From NCBI RefSeq assembly GCF_000383235.1, contig NZ_KB910925.1:62001-126000 (forward strand): DNA of 64,000 nucleotides, given 5' to 3'. Under the pieces are notes generated by a model that ran no database searches, was not told the origin of the DNA, and worked only from the letters and a program-made list of their open reading frames with translations. Shown here in pieces: positions 1 to 8,410 of the stretch. A program made the position numbers and the translations under genes. Positions within the stretch are counted from its first letter, which is position 1. Every line of letters starts with the position of its first letter. This stretch comes from Bacillus sp. 123MFChir2. Its GTDB lineage: Bacteria > Bacillota > Bacilli > Bacillales > Bacillaceae_G.

Positions 1-173
<173 letters not shown>

Positions 174-183
174 TTATGCAAAT

Positions 184-238
184 AAAAAACTCCAAAAGCA
201 GCCTTCACCCAATACAAGTGAGAGACGTGCTTTTGGAG
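184..238 (-). terminator. Attenuator terminator of the xpt guanine riboswitch
   Basis: An 11-bp stem (CTCCAAAAGCA at 190-200 with its complement at 228-238) is followed on the minus strand by a T6 tract, 26 bases before the xpt start codon. It sits directly after the aptamer, as expected for transcription termination when guanine is bound. Confidence 0.92.
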
Positions 239-279
239 CCTCGCAAAAAAGAATGCAACTATAGCAATATATTCGTCCT

Positions 280-350
280 CACTCATAGTCGAAGCATTTA
301 CGGTACCTCGGTAGAAACTTGCAGGCCATATCCCTGCGATTATATGAGTG
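280..350 (-). promoter_or_regulatory. Purine (guanine-type) riboswitch aptamer
   Basis: Read on the minus strand the element starts CACTCATATAATCGC and ends CGACTATGAGTG, giving a P1 closed by CACTCAT/ATGAGTG, with the conserved ATATGG and TTTCTACC loop/junction blocks. The specificity position in the J3/1 segment (GACTAT) is a C, which in this family selects guanine or hypoxanthine rather than adenine. The expression platform is the hairpin at 184-238, so ligand binding should shut off xpt. Confidence 0.95.
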
Positions 351-377
351 TTGCTAACTTATTTATTTTATAGAAGG

Positions 378-406
378 ATTATAACGTACTTTTTTTACTT
401 TGAAAA
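378..406 (-). promoter_or_regulatory. Candidate sigma-A promoter of the xpt leader
   Basis: On the minus strand TTTTCA (406-401), a 17-base spacer and a perfect TATAAT (383-378) lie about 28 bases upstream of the riboswitch. The -35 box matches consensus at four of six positions. Confidence 0.6.
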
Positions 407-496
407 GCATCCTCTTTAAAAAACACGTACAAAAATCATTCCTCAATCAACTTCGTTCGATTTTTGTAATCCTTTTCATTTCATAATAATCATTTT

Positions 497-720
497 TTCA
501 ACATCTATGTCTAGCTCCAGCGGCTAGAACAGTCGGTGCTGTGCATAATACAACATGATTGCTACTTGCTTTCTCCTTTTGTTTTAAACCTTGCATGTGA
601 TAGGAGAAAAAGCACTGACCGCTTCTACTTATGGCCAGACGCTCTCGTCCATCTAAAAAGAAACGGGTTTTATGTCAGGTTTTTAATTTGGATTTATATT
701 CAACTATTTAATTTATGCAG
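497..720 (+). repeat. Composite dispersed repeat (family C fragment plus family A copy 1)
   Basis: This fills most of the gene-free stretch 407-722. Positions 497-530 carry the module TCTAGCTCCAGCGGCTAG, also found complete and inverted at 46793-46945. From about 540 to 705 it carries family A, recognised by a block like GACCGCTTCTA..TGGCCAGA followed by GCTCTCGTCCATCTAAAA and TTTTATGTCAGGTTTTTAAT. Further family A copies occur near 6600, 25400, 31200, 32400, 46650, 54430 and 59680. No coding signal is evident in any frame. Confidence 0.75.
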
Positions 721-722
721 AC

Positions 723-1187
723 TTACATCGAATACATCATTTTAAAAAACTCAAAGCGACTCCCATTTGTCTCTTGAACAAATGTACCAACTGCTTCAAA
801 TCCCGCTTTCTTATATACTTTAATCGCCCTTTTATTAAATGTCACGACTGATAGCGTCATATATTTAGGATGATACTTCTTTTTACTAAAGGCTAACCCA
901 GCCTTTACAAATTTTAATCCAAGACCATTTCCTGTTATATCAGGTCTCATCCCTAATCCAATATCAACAGTTTGATTATCTATTTTATGAAAACTAAAAA
1001 AACCCACGACCCTATCATTTTCCTGAACTACAAATGTATTGTCTCCTCTCATTTCATCGTTTAAAAACTCTTCTAAATCTTCCATGTCTGCTTCCATATC
1101 ATAAAAAGAATACTTCCCTTCATAATGCCAGTTATATGCGATTTCCCTCGCTTCTTCTTGTGTCATCACTTTAAAGATATACCCCAC
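723..1187 (-). CDS. GNAT-family N-acetyltransferase
   Basis: A 154-residue single-domain GNAT enzyme that would transfer an acetyl group from acetyl-CoA to an amine substrate that cannot be predicted. The acetyl-CoA pyrophosphate-binding motif A is visible as RPDITGNGLG around residues 82-91, followed by the typical VVTFNKRAIKVYKKAGF block near residues 114-130. The start is a GTG with AGGGGG seven bases upstream. It stands alone between the xpt leader region and a terminator after ypwA, and its stop codon falls just past a family A repeat copy. Confidence 0.82.
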   Translation of the reverse strand: MGYIFKVMTQEEAREIAYNWHYEGKYSFYDMEADMEDLEEFLNDEMRGDNTFVVQENDRVVGFFSFHKIDNQTVDIGLGMRPDITGNGLGLKFVKAGLAFSKKKYHPKYMTLSVVTFNKRAIKVYKKAGFEAVGTFVQETNGSRFEFFKMMYSM

Positions 1188-1207
1188 TGTTTATCCCCCT
1201 AATTTAC

Positions 1208-1238
1208 AAAAAGGAGCTGCAACGAAGCAGCTCCTTTT
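1208..1238 (-). terminator. Intrinsic terminator after the M32 carboxypeptidase gene
   Basis: A 12-bp stem (AAAAGGAGCTGC with its complement) with a six-base loop is followed on the minus strand by a short T tract, six bases beyond the ypwA stop codon. Confidence 0.8.
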
Positions 1239-1243
1239 CCTTT

Positions 1244-2761
1244 TTATAATTCATAAATCTCTTTATACTTCGCCTCTAAATAATCTGCTAAATAGTTCGC
1301 ATTTAATCCTTCACGCGTTACATCATGTAAAATTTCTAAAGGCTTTTTCGTTTTTCCATATTGGTGAATGTTTTTTGTTAACCATTCACGAATTGGTGTC
1401 ACGTTTCCTTCCTCTAGTAATGCATCGAAGTTCGGAATCTCTTCTAGCATCTTATGTTTAAATTGCGCTGCATACATATAGCCAAGTGCATAAGATGGGA
1501 AGTAGCCAAATGATCCATCTGACCAATGTACATCTTGCAGTACACCCTGTGCATCCGTTTCTGGACGTATACCTAAATAACTTTCCATTTTATCATTCCA
1601 TGCTGCCGGCAAGTCTTTCACTTCTAATGTCCCATCAAATAATTCTTTCTCCAGTTCATAACGAACCATGACATGAAGCGGATATGTAAGTTCATCTGCC
1701 TCGATACGTATAAAGGAAGGCTTTGATTCATTAATCGCATCATAGAATTCATTTACAGATACGTTTTCAAATTGTCCATCACTAAATTGTTTCAATACAT
1801 CATAATTTTTCTTCCAAAATGATTTATTACGTCCAATAAAGTTTTCAAAGAATAGTGATTGTGATTCGTGAATTCCCATTGATGTACCACTGCAAAGCGG
1901 TGTTCCTTCTAATTCTTCTGAAATATTTTGTTCATATACAGCATGTCCACATTCATGAATTGTTCCGAAAACTGCCATGCGGAAGTCATTCTCATCATAA
2001 CGAGTCGTAATGCGAACATCCCCTCTATTTAATGTAATTTCAAAAGGATGTATCGTTTCATCTAGACGACCGGCCTCGAAATTATAATTTAATTGTTTTA
2101 GTAACTCTAAAGTGAAATTCTTTTGTTGTTCTTTTGAAAAATGTTCAAATAAAGCATTTGTTTTTAATTCTTTATCGGACTTGGAAATTTCTTTTACAAG
2201 CGGAACAATACGCTCACGTAGTTGTCCAAATACATGATCTAACACTTCTACCGTAATACCTGGCTCATACATATCTAAAAGCGTATTATATTTATAAGTT
2301 TCATAACCCCAATATGTAATAAATTTCTTCTTATATTCAACAATTTTTTCTAAGTATGGTCGAAACATTTCAAAATCAGATTTTTCACGAGCTTCTCCCC
2401 AAATACTTTCCGATTTTGCTTGTAATTTGACAAACTCTTCATACTCGGCTTGTGGAATTTTTTTATTTCGATCATACTCTTTACGGCACTCTTCTACAAT
2501 TTTCTTCGTTGTTTCAGAAATTTTATTATCTACAATTAGCTGTTCTAATTCTTTTAAATATTTTCCCATCTCATCAGAAGTCGATAATGAAAATACCTCT
2601 GATGAAAGCATCCCAATTACTTCAGAACGCTGATCGACACCTCTCTTCGGTGCCCCTGTTCGTAAATCCCAAAATATTAGGCTTAATGCTTCCCCATAAT
2701 TTTCTATCTTTTTCACATATGCTAAAAATTCTTTTTCTACTTCATATGTAGCAATCGTCAT
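1244..2761 (-). CDS. ypwA: Carboxypeptidase Taq-type metallopeptidase (M32)
   Basis: A 505-residue cytosolic zinc metallocarboxypeptidase of family M32, close to the usual 500 residues. The metal site HECGH is visible near residue 269 (IHECGHAVYEQN), followed by the M32 segment HESQSLFFENFIGR and, later, the IRIEADELTYPLH block. It trims amino acids from peptide C-termini. The ATG is preceded by GGAGG nine bases away. It lies next to the DinG-like helicase, as ypwA lies near ypvA in B. subtilis. Monocistronic, with its own terminator. Confidence 0.93.
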   Translation of the reverse strand: MTIATYEVEKEFLAYVKKIENYGEALSLIFWDLRTGAPKRGVDQRSEVIGMLSSEVFSLSTSDEMGKYLKELEQLIVDNKISETTKKIVEECRKEYDRNKKIPQAEYEEFVKLQAKSESIWGEAREKSDFEMFRPYLEKIVEYKKKFITYWGYETYKYNTLLDMYEPGITVEVLDHVFGQLRERIVPLVKEISKSDKELKTNALFEHFSKEQQKNFTLELLKQLNYNFEAGRLDETIHPFEITLNRGDVRITTRYDENDFRMAVFGTIHECGHAVYEQNISEELEGTPLCSGTSMGIHESQSLFFENFIGRNKSFWKKNYDVLKQFSDGQFENVSVNEFYDAINESKPSFIRIEADELTYPLHVMVRYELEKELFDGTLEVKDLPAAWNDKMESYLGIRPETDAQGVLQDVHWSDGSFGYFPSYALGYMYAAQFKHKMLEEIPNFDALLEEGNVTPIREWLTKNIHQYGKTKKPLEILHDVTREGLNANYLADYLEAKYKEIYEL

Positions 2762-2831
2762 ATTATAAAAACCTCCTTTTTCTACCTCACCCTTATTTCG
2801 ACATAAACAAATAAATTCCTTTTCTAACAGA

Positions 2832-2860
2832 AAAAAAGCTTGGCAACCGCCAAGCTTTTT
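2832..2860 (-). terminator. Intrinsic terminator after ypvA-like gene
   Basis: The hairpin AAAGCTTGGC-loop-GCCAAGCTTT with a T7 tract on the minus strand lies about 27 bases past the helicase stop codon. Confidence 0.85.
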
Positions 2861-2886
2861 CCGGTTAGAAAGAGAAAGATGTCACT

Positions 2887-4824
2887 CTATAACACTGTAG
2901 CTTCTACTGGAAGTACTTTTTTCACAGCATCTACTACTTTTTCATTTTCATCTTCTGATAGGAATAACGAAATATACCCTTCATCTTCACTCGTACGAAT
3001 TAATCGACCAATTCCTTGACGAAGACGTAAAATCATATACGGTACATCAACATCCCAGAATGGCTCATTTACGTGCTTACGCTTCGCTTCAAATACAGGA
3101 TCATTTGGAGGGAATGGAAGCGACCAAATAATGACATGAGATAAGGATGAGCCTGGAATATCTAAACCTTCCCATAAATGAACCGCACAAAGCACCGTCT
3201 CCTCTTCATTTTGGAAACGAGAAACAAGCTGACTAATTTCTTGGTCTCCTTCATATAAGAACTGAACAGACATTTGCTCTTTATTCACATATTCTTTGAA
3301 TGCCGCAAGCTCTTGTGTTGTACGGAATAATACAAGCGTGCGTCCATTAGTTTTTTGAATGTTCTCAAGTGTATACTGACATTTTCGTTCCCATTCATTT
3401 TCCTTCGTATACGACGGTAAGTACACTTTCATTTGTTCTTCATAATCAAACGGTGAAGCAACTGAGAATGATAAATAATCTTTTACCCCTAAACTATTTG
3501 CAGTAAACGCAAATGAATTATTTTCTGATAATGTTGCAGATGAGAAGATATACGGAATTTTTTTGGAGAATACTTTTTCTTGCAATACTTCCTCTACAGC
3601 ACGAGGCATAATCACAAGCGTAAAGTCGCCATCGCTTTCTTCTCCCCACGTAATTACATTTTTCTCATGCATAAACAAACGTAACGAATGCTCTAATACA
3701 TCTAAATGCTCATCAACAATATTTAAATCATATGTGTTTACTGTGTACATTTCACTTTCAAAAACTAATGCGTCGCCGACTTCAGATATTTTTGTATATA
3801 AGCTTTTTGCTTCTTTTGTGATTTTTTCCGTTAATTGAATTTCTAAACGATCAGAACCGGCAACTTCTTTTTTACTTTCTTTTAGCGCTTCAAAAAACTG
3901 CTCTGTTTGCCAAATTGTTTCTTCTACTAAATGAGCAAACTCTTCACGAATATCATTTTGCAGTAATCGTGTTAAAAGTTGTTCCATCATTGTTTGTTTT
4001 AAACGATACGTAAGTGCTTTTTGCGCTGCATACTCCACAAGATGACCTTCATCAAAGACAACACAGCTACTTTCTGGTAACAATGGCATTTGTCCTTCAC
4101 GCTTACGTGCTTCATATGTCCAAATATGATCCATATAGAAATCTTGCGAACAAATAATTAAATCTGCTGCTTTACGATAATGTTCACGAGATAATGTTTG
4201 TCCGCAGCGATGACGGGACTCACATGTAAAACAATCTTGGAAATAATCCCACGATACTTTAGACCATTCTTTATCGTTTAATAACGGAAACTCTTTTCGA
4301 TCACCGTAATGAGTAAAATTTTGCATCGTTCCATGATCAAATACGAATTGCGGCAATTCATAATATAAATCTTCAATCACTTCTGGAGCTCGTCCACTCA
4401 TTACATCTTCAAGCTTACGTAAACATAAATAGTTATCCATTGATTTAGCTAGACGCACATCAACCGATAATCCTAATGCTTCTGATAATTTCGCAATGTC
4501 GCCTTCTTCTTTTACTAGCTGTTCAATTAATGTTTCGTCTGCACAAGCAATAACAGCTGGCTTTCCTGTATAGCGCGCATAACAAATAGCATATAGCAAG
4601 TATACAATCGTTTTTCCTGTCCCAACACCCGCTTCAGCAAACATTACTTTTTTCTCTTGAAACGCTCGTTCTAATTGAAACGCCATAAAAATTTGCTCAT
4701 CGCGCTCTTCAAATCCCTTTTCTGGTAAAACGTCGTAAAAAACGTCTCCAATCCATTCATTTAACTTGTCGAAAAAATTATCTTGTTTCCCCACTTCAAA
4801 TGGCAGCTTTTGCTTCGTAAACAT
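2887..4824 (-). CDS. ypvA: DinG/XPD-like ATP-dependent DNA helicase YpvA
   Basis: A 645-residue superfamily 2 helicase. From the chosen start: Walker A EAGVGTGKT at about 64-72, a cysteine set at about 134, 198, 201 and 207 (NYLCLRK, then CFTCESRHRC) that fits an XPD-type 4Fe-4S cluster, a DEGH box near 258, and C-terminal motifs including LWEGLDIPG and RLRQGIGRLIR. It has no exonuclease domain, unlike the DinG at 20028-22817. The start is the ATG of MFTKQK, which has GGAGG six bases upstream; an ATG seven codons earlier lacks a ribosome site. Likely role: 5'-3' unwinding in repair; the exact process is unknown. Confidence 0.9.
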   Translation of the reverse strand: MFTKQKLPFEVGKQDNFFDKLNEWIGDVFYDVLPEKGFEERDEQIFMAFQLERAFQEKKVMFAEAGVGTGKTIVYLLYAICYARYTGKPAVIACADETLIEQLVKEEGDIAKLSEALGLSVDVRLAKSMDNYLCLRKLEDVMSGRAPEVIEDLYYELPQFVFDHGTMQNFTHYGDRKEFPLLNDKEWSKVSWDYFQDCFTCESRHRCGQTLSREHYRKAADLIICSQDFYMDHIWTYEARKREGQMPLLPESSCVVFDEGHLVEYAAQKALTYRLKQTMMEQLLTRLLQNDIREEFAHLVEETIWQTEQFFEALKESKKEVAGSDRLEIQLTEKITKEAKSLYTKISEVGDALVFESEMYTVNTYDLNIVDEHLDVLEHSLRLFMHEKNVITWGEESDGDFTLVIMPRAVEEVLQEKVFSKKIPYIFSSATLSENNSFAFTANSLGVKDYLSFSVASPFDYEEQMKVYLPSYTKENEWERKCQYTLENIQKTNGRTLVLFRTTQELAAFKEYVNKEQMSVQFLYEGDQEISQLVSRFQNEEETVLCAVHLWEGLDIPGSSLSHVIIWSLPFPPNDPVFEAKRKHVNEPFWDVDVPYMILRLRQGIGRLIRTSEDEGYISLFLSEDENEKVVDAVKKVLPVEATVL

Positions 4825-4911
4825 GCTATTCCTCCAACTACTCAATTTCTATATAAAAAGACAGAGCAACTACTCATAAAAAGAGCAGTTGCTGTTTTCT
4901 TGTTGTTTCCA

Positions 4912-5063
4912 TAAAGTGAAACTTCCATCAGTGAACGTTTTTCTCACTGATGGTTAGCCCTCACCAATCGGGCTTTTACGGGCGGTTATCCCCCACCAAT
5001 CTTCTCTGCTTCTCTCTCAATCTTAAGGTGTGAGTATTACTGCCCACGAATATTGGGATAAAA
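4912..5063 (+). repeat. Dispersed repeat, family B copy 1
   Basis: This fills the gap between the helicase gene and the next small gene. It starts TAAAGTGAAACTTCCATCAGTG, contains the self-complementary TCAGTGA..TCACTGA hairpin, and ends in GGGATAAA. The same ends recur near 9808, 11236, 11356, 36438, 36551 and 50382. Just left of it, at 4865-4893, is a small hairpin (AGCAACT/AGTTGCT) of uncertain role. Coding potential is absent. Confidence 0.7.
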
Positions 5064-5072
5064 ATTGAGCGA

Positions 5073-5103
5073 AAAAAGTTTTCCTGAATGCAGGAAAACT
5101 TTT
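5073..5103 (-). terminator. Intrinsic terminator after the 61-residue gene
   Basis: The stem AAAGTTTTCCTG with its complement, a four-base loop and a T tract on the minus strand lies directly after the stop codon at 5104-5106. Confidence 0.8.
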
Positions 5104-5289
5104 CTACTCTATCAATGATTTTAAATATCGTTTATCAATTAAAGTTTCATGTGATAAAGCCGATAAATACTCTTCACGCGCTCTTGTTAACTCATAATCG
5201 GCTACGCCGTGAAGGTTTACTTCTTTTTCTAATTCATCATAAGTTCGATGAATAGCCTTTTGAATAATGGAAAATTGCAAACCATCCAT
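5104..5289 (-). CDS. Small conserved hypothetical protein next to ypsC
   Basis: A 61-residue soluble acidic protein starting MDGLQFSIIQKAIH; I do not recognise a characterised family. The start chosen has AAAGGAGG eight bases upstream, whereas a longer reading frame to 5325 lacks a ribosome site. It is predicted to be mostly helical, with no membrane segment and no cysteines. It lies 63 bases downstream of ypsC with its own terminator, so it is probably co-transcribed with ypsC. Function unknown. Confidence 0.7.
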   Translation of the reverse strand: MDGLQFSIIQKAIHRTYDELEKEVNLHGVADYELTRAREEYLSALSHETLIDKRYLKSLIE

Positions 5290-5352
5290 TAGCGCTTCCT
5301 CCTTTAGACTATCGCATAATAGCAAGTATATGCGTTCTAAAAGAGTTTTATA

Positions 5353-6489
5353 CTAATCGCGCGGCGGGCGTTTACCAAAATACTGGTAGTAATCAGTGCG
5401 AATAAATCCATTAAATAACTTTCGTTTCTTCGATGCATCTTTGCCATACCACTTCTCAAACTCAGGATGACTTGTTAATACATATAAAGACCAAGTATCT
5501 AGCGGGCGGAATGCCTGTCCCATCTCAGCATACATTTTTTCAACAAGAGGCTTTTCACTTAAACGTTCTCCGTATGGAGGATTCGTCACAACGTAACCAT
5601 ATTCCTCTTTTGACCCAAAATCTTTTACTTGCATTTGCTTGAATGTAATAAGATCACCAAGTCCTACTTCATCAGCGTTATCCTGAGCAACTTGTACCAT
5701 ACGATGATCAATATCTGATCCGATAATTTGCAGTGGTTGGTCGTAGTTTGCCAAATCCTCTACTTCTTCACGAGCAATACGCCAGTTTTCTTTACCAACC
5801 CAGTCCCATCCATCAGAAGCAAAGTCACGGTTAAAGCCTGGAGCAATATTTTGACCAATTAACGCTGCTTCCATTGGAATTGTACCTGAACCGCAAAATG
5901 GATCTACAAATGGACGATCCGGCTTCCAGTTTGTTAGCGTAATTAACGAAGCTGCCAGCGTTTCTTTTAACGGTGCATCTCCTTGTCCAACGCGGTATCC
6001 ACGCTTATGAAGTCCAACACCACTTGCATCAATTGTCAACGTTGCTACATCTTTTAATAGTGCAACCTCAATACGAAAAAGCGGACCATTTTCTTCAAAC
6101 CATGTTGTACGTCTATATGTACTTTTCAATTTTTCCACGACAGCTTTTTTTACGATACTTTGACAATCCGGCACACTAAACAATGTAGATTTGATTGATT
6201 TACCGATAACGGGGAATTCTCCGTTTTCTGGAATATAATCTCCCCAATTTAGTGCCTTTGTTTTTTCAAATAATTCATCAAATGTTGTTGCCTTAAATTC
6301 ACCAACTTTAATCTTCACACGATCCGCTGTGCGGAGCCATAAATTACTGCGACAAATCGCTTTTTCGTCCGCTTCAAACGTTACTTTTCCATTATCTACC
6401 TGGCATTCATAACCGAGATTGCGAACTTCCCTTGCAACAAGCGCTTCAATTCCCATTGCAGCAGTTGCAATTAAAGTAACTTTTCCCAT
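5353..6489 (-). CDS. ypsC: THUMP-domain 23S rRNA guanine-N2 methyltransferase YpsC (RlmL-type)
   Basis: A 378-residue SAM-dependent RNA methyltransferase. It has an N-terminal ferredoxin-like/THUMP region (about 1-160), then a Rossmann methyltransferase with FVDPFCGSGTIPMEAALIG as the SAM site, GSDIDHRMVQVAQ, and the catalytic NPPY in VTNPPYGERL. These features match the RlmL/YpsC group that methylates 23S rRNA guanine. The start at MGKVTL was chosen because GAGGAGA sits seven bases before it; upstream in-frame ATGs overlap that Shine-Dalgarno. Neighbour order ypsC-rnpB-gpsB-ypsA matches B. subtilis. Confidence 0.92.
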   Translation of the reverse strand: MGKVTLIATAAMGIEALVAREVRNLGYECQVDNGKVTFEADEKAICRSNLWLRTADRVKIKVGEFKATTFDELFEKTKALNWGDYIPENGEFPVIGKSIKSTLFSVPDCQSIVKKAVVEKLKSTYRRTTWFEENGPLFRIEVALLKDVATLTIDASGVGLHKRGYRVGQGDAPLKETLAASLITLTNWKPDRPFVDPFCGSGTIPMEAALIGQNIAPGFNRDFASDGWDWVGKENWRIAREEVEDLANYDQPLQIIGSDIDHRMVQVAQDNADEVGLGDLITFKQMQVKDFGSKEEYGYVVTNPPYGERLSEKPLVEKMYAEMGQAFRPLDTWSLYVLTSHPEFEKWYGKDASKKRKLFNGFIRTDYYQYFGKRPPRD

Positions 6490-6597
6490 CTTCATTCTCC
6501 TCATAATGTATAATTTAACACGGATCAGCAATACATTTTCCCTTGCTGATTCGTTAAATTCATGACATATTCATTTAATTCAATTTTAGTACATATT

Positions 6598-6790
6598 CAT
6601 TTCTGCATATAGATTGCTGCCATGAAGATAAAAATGAACCTACATCTTGCTACATTTTCTTTATTTTAAAAATTCGCGCGTGGTAGGAAAAGGCCCTGAC
6701 CGTTCCTATACATAGCCAGTCCCTCTCGACCATTAAAAAAATGCTTTTCTGTCGTTCTTTCATAGGGTGACTGAGTAGTTGCCAATTTTA
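6598..6790 (+). repeat. Dispersed repeat, family A copy 2, in the rnpB-ypsC gap
   Basis: The gene-free stretch 6490-6843 carries a family A copy: GGTAGGAAAAGGCCCTGACC, then CTATACATAGCCAG and CCCTCTCGACCATTAAAAAA, ending TTTCATAGGGTGACTGAGTAG. The terminal part matches, in inverted form, the left end of the copy at 54421 (CTACTCAGT..ATGAAAAA..GACAGAAAA). I see no gene or promoter here beyond the upstream region of ypsC. Confidence 0.7.
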
Positions 6791-6843
6791 TTAAGTTTAC
6801 AAAACTTTCTTTACCATTTTAACTCACATTCCAAAACTTCATA

Positions 6844-6876
6844 CAAATAAAAAGCCCTCCTCTTACGAAGGAGAGC
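6844..6876 (-). terminator. Terminator of RNase P RNA
   Basis: The hairpin AGCTCTCCT-TCGTAAG-AGGAGGGCT followed by TTTTTATTT on the minus strand lies about 16 bases past the 3' end of rnpB. Confidence 0.85.
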
Positions 6877-6892
6877 TGAACAAATTCATGAT

Positions 6893-7302
6893 TGGTTCAT
6901 AACGTTCTGTAAGCCATGTTCTGTACCTTTGTACTGCAAACGGCCCACGCCTCGTACTCCGGTGGCAATCATCTATCTACAGAGCAATTGCATCTGTCCT
7001 TTCCCATCGTTCATTTCCTTAGGAAAAGTTCCCCTACCAATATTTGGGTTTCTCGCTCGTGGGGTTTACCTCGTTCCACTCCCGTCATTTCTTCCGGGAC
7101 TTCGTCACTGTGGCACTTTAAAGGTAGTCAAACCATATCCAGATGGACTTAGGTTTTTTCCCTGCCGTTAATCCAGCTTTACGCCAAATTACCCTAGCTT
7201 ATGACTTCGCTAGGCACGAACACTACGACCATCTCAGGTCGTGCGAGCATGGACTTTCCTCTACAACAAAGCGTTGCAGCGATTACCCAAACGTTATGAC
7301 AT
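6893..7302 (-). ncRNA. rnpB: RNase P RNA, Bacillus type B
   Basis: On the minus strand the transcript contains the conserved 5' segment GGGTAATCGCTGC, then GAGGAAAGTCCATGCTCGCAC, then TAGTGTTCGTGCCTAGCGAAG, CACAGTGACGAAGTC, GGTAAACCCC.CGAGCGAGAAACCCAAA, GATGATTGCC, and the 3' segment AACATGGCTTACAGAACGTT. These are the core blocks of B. subtilis RNase P RNA in the same order, and the length of about 410 nt is typical. The ribozyme matures tRNA 5' ends together with RnpA. Ends are estimated from the terminal pairing AACGTT/AACGTT; a promoter fits the 5' end. Confidence 0.97.
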
Positions 7303-7307
7303 GAATT

Positions 7308-7336
7308 AGTATAGTGGAAACATAAATATTTTGCAA
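7308..7336 (-). promoter_or_regulatory. Candidate sigma-A promoter of rnpB
   Basis: TTGCAA, a 17-base spacer and TATACT on the minus strand would start transcription six or seven bases downstream, at about 7302, exactly where the RNase P RNA should begin. Confidence 0.7.
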
Positions 7337-7381
7337 TGTTTTTTATCCGGAAAATACTGCGAACTTATTTATTCTCTTCCA

Positions 7382-7723
7382 TTACTCGTATAATTTACTT
7401 CCAAATACAGCTTTCTCCAAATTCGAAAGACGTTTTAAAATGTCTGTATTTGTATTGTTATATACTGGTTGTGGAGTAGAAATTGGAGATGGTGTTGGTT
7501 GTACTTGTACACTCAACGCTTTTTGTTTTTGTTCTTCCAATTCTTGTTTTAAACGTGCATTCTGCTGCTTTAATTGCTCAACTTCCTTATGAAATGCCTC
7601 ATAGTCCTTAATAATTAAGTCTAAAAACTTATCAACTTCTTCTTGTTGATATCCTCGCATTCCCATTTTAAACTCTTTTTCTAAAATATCTTTTGCTGTT
7701 AACTTAATTTTATCAGAAATCAT
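7382..7723 (-). CDS. gpsB: Cell-division protein GpsB (DivIVA-like)
   Basis: A 113-residue coiled-coil protein that moves PBP1 and other wall enzymes between septum and side wall. The N-terminal DivIVA-type lipid/partner-binding domain is clear ([12 protein letters not shown], then [12 protein letters not shown]), followed by a coiled coil at about 30-68 rich in Glu, Lys and Gln, a Pro/Ser/Thr linker, and the conserved C-terminal helix [13 protein letters not shown]. Length is as expected for the family. It lies between rnpB and ypsA, its standard place; its partner PBP1 (PonA) is encoded at 13309-15858. Confidence 0.97.
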   Translation of the reverse strand: MISDKIKLTAKDILEKEFKMGMRGYQQEEVDKFLDLIIKDYEAFHKEVEQLKQQNARLKQELEEQKQKALSVQVQPTPSPISTPQPVYNNTNTDILKRLSNLEKAVFGSKLYE

Positions 7724-7793
7724 TCATTCCACCTCAAGTCTTTACCAAAACTTTCATTACTTAAATTTTTTCAGAAACAGCTCATTTTGTCAA

Positions 7794-8348
7794 TCATATA
7801 TCTTTATTCCACTGCTCTTCTTCTATTATATCTTGTAAATCAGAAAAAAGTATGAAATAACATGGATAATTTTGAGTTTCTGCTTTTTTTCTTCCTACTT
7901 CCACCATATATTTAGGGCTTCCTGGTTTTTCTTCATCATACATAGCAAGCAGAACATCACTTTTTTCAATTAAAAATTGATTCTTTAAACGGAATTGCTC
8001 CGGGCTTTCATATTTTCGCTTTGTTATGCTATCTACATGATCCGCTTGCGAAAGAATGAATTCATAATACTCCCTATTGTTTTCTTTCCAATTTTCTTCC
8101 TGTTCTAAAAAGGGGGTAAATACAGCTAACCTTAAGTTTGGATAATCTAATTGCAAATCAAATACTACTTCAGCTGTCCATAGCTCCACTCCTAATTGCC
8201 CACTAATAATTACCCATTCTAACCCTTCTTCCAACATAGAAAGTAGTCTTTTGCGCACCGCTTTTTTTATGTACTCTACACCAGGATGTTCATTTGAAAA
8301 AAGCCCCAGTTCAAATGGTTTATATCCTGTAACAGCTACAACTTTCAA
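7794..8348 (-). CDS. ypsA: SLOG-family protein YpsA
   Basis: A 184-residue cytosolic protein of the YpsA/DUF1273 branch of the SLOG nucleotide-binding superfamily. The N-terminal strand and loop [13 protein letters not shown], the glycine-containing [10 protein letters not shown] and the [16 protein letters not shown] region fit the family. YpsA has been linked to cell division and filamentation in Bacillus; its ligand is not established. The start is TTG, preceded by AAAAGGGG. It lies upstream of gpsB and reads in the same direction, which supports a division link. Confidence 0.9.
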   Translation of the reverse strand: MKVVAVTGYKPFELGLFSNEHPGVEYIKKAVRKRLLSMLEEGLEWVIISGQLGVELWTAEVVFDLQLDYPNLRLAVFTPFLEQEENWKENNREYYEFILSQADHVDSITKRKYESPEQFRLKNQFLIEKSDVLLAMYDEEKPGSPKYMVEVGRKKAETQNYPCYFILFSDLQDIIEEEQWNKDI

Positions 8349-8371
8349 TACAAAACGCCCCTTTTCGTCTC

Positions 8372-8400
8372 AAAAAAAGAACTAGCAAATTGCTAGTTCT
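8372..8400 (-). terminator. Intrinsic terminator after cotD
   Basis: The stem AGAACTAGCA with its complement and a T7 tract on the minus strand lies about 10 bases past the cotD stop codon. Confidence 0.85.
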
Positions 8401-8410
8401 AGCATAGCAC

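Noticed and set aside
176-373. 65-codon plus-strand frame over the xpt leader
   Set aside because: The region is fully explained by the guanine riboswitch and its attenuator on the other strand.
6916-7171. Plus-strand frames of about 80 codons antisense to RNase P RNA
   Set aside because: They are shadows of rnpB; conserved RNA structure explains the sequence.
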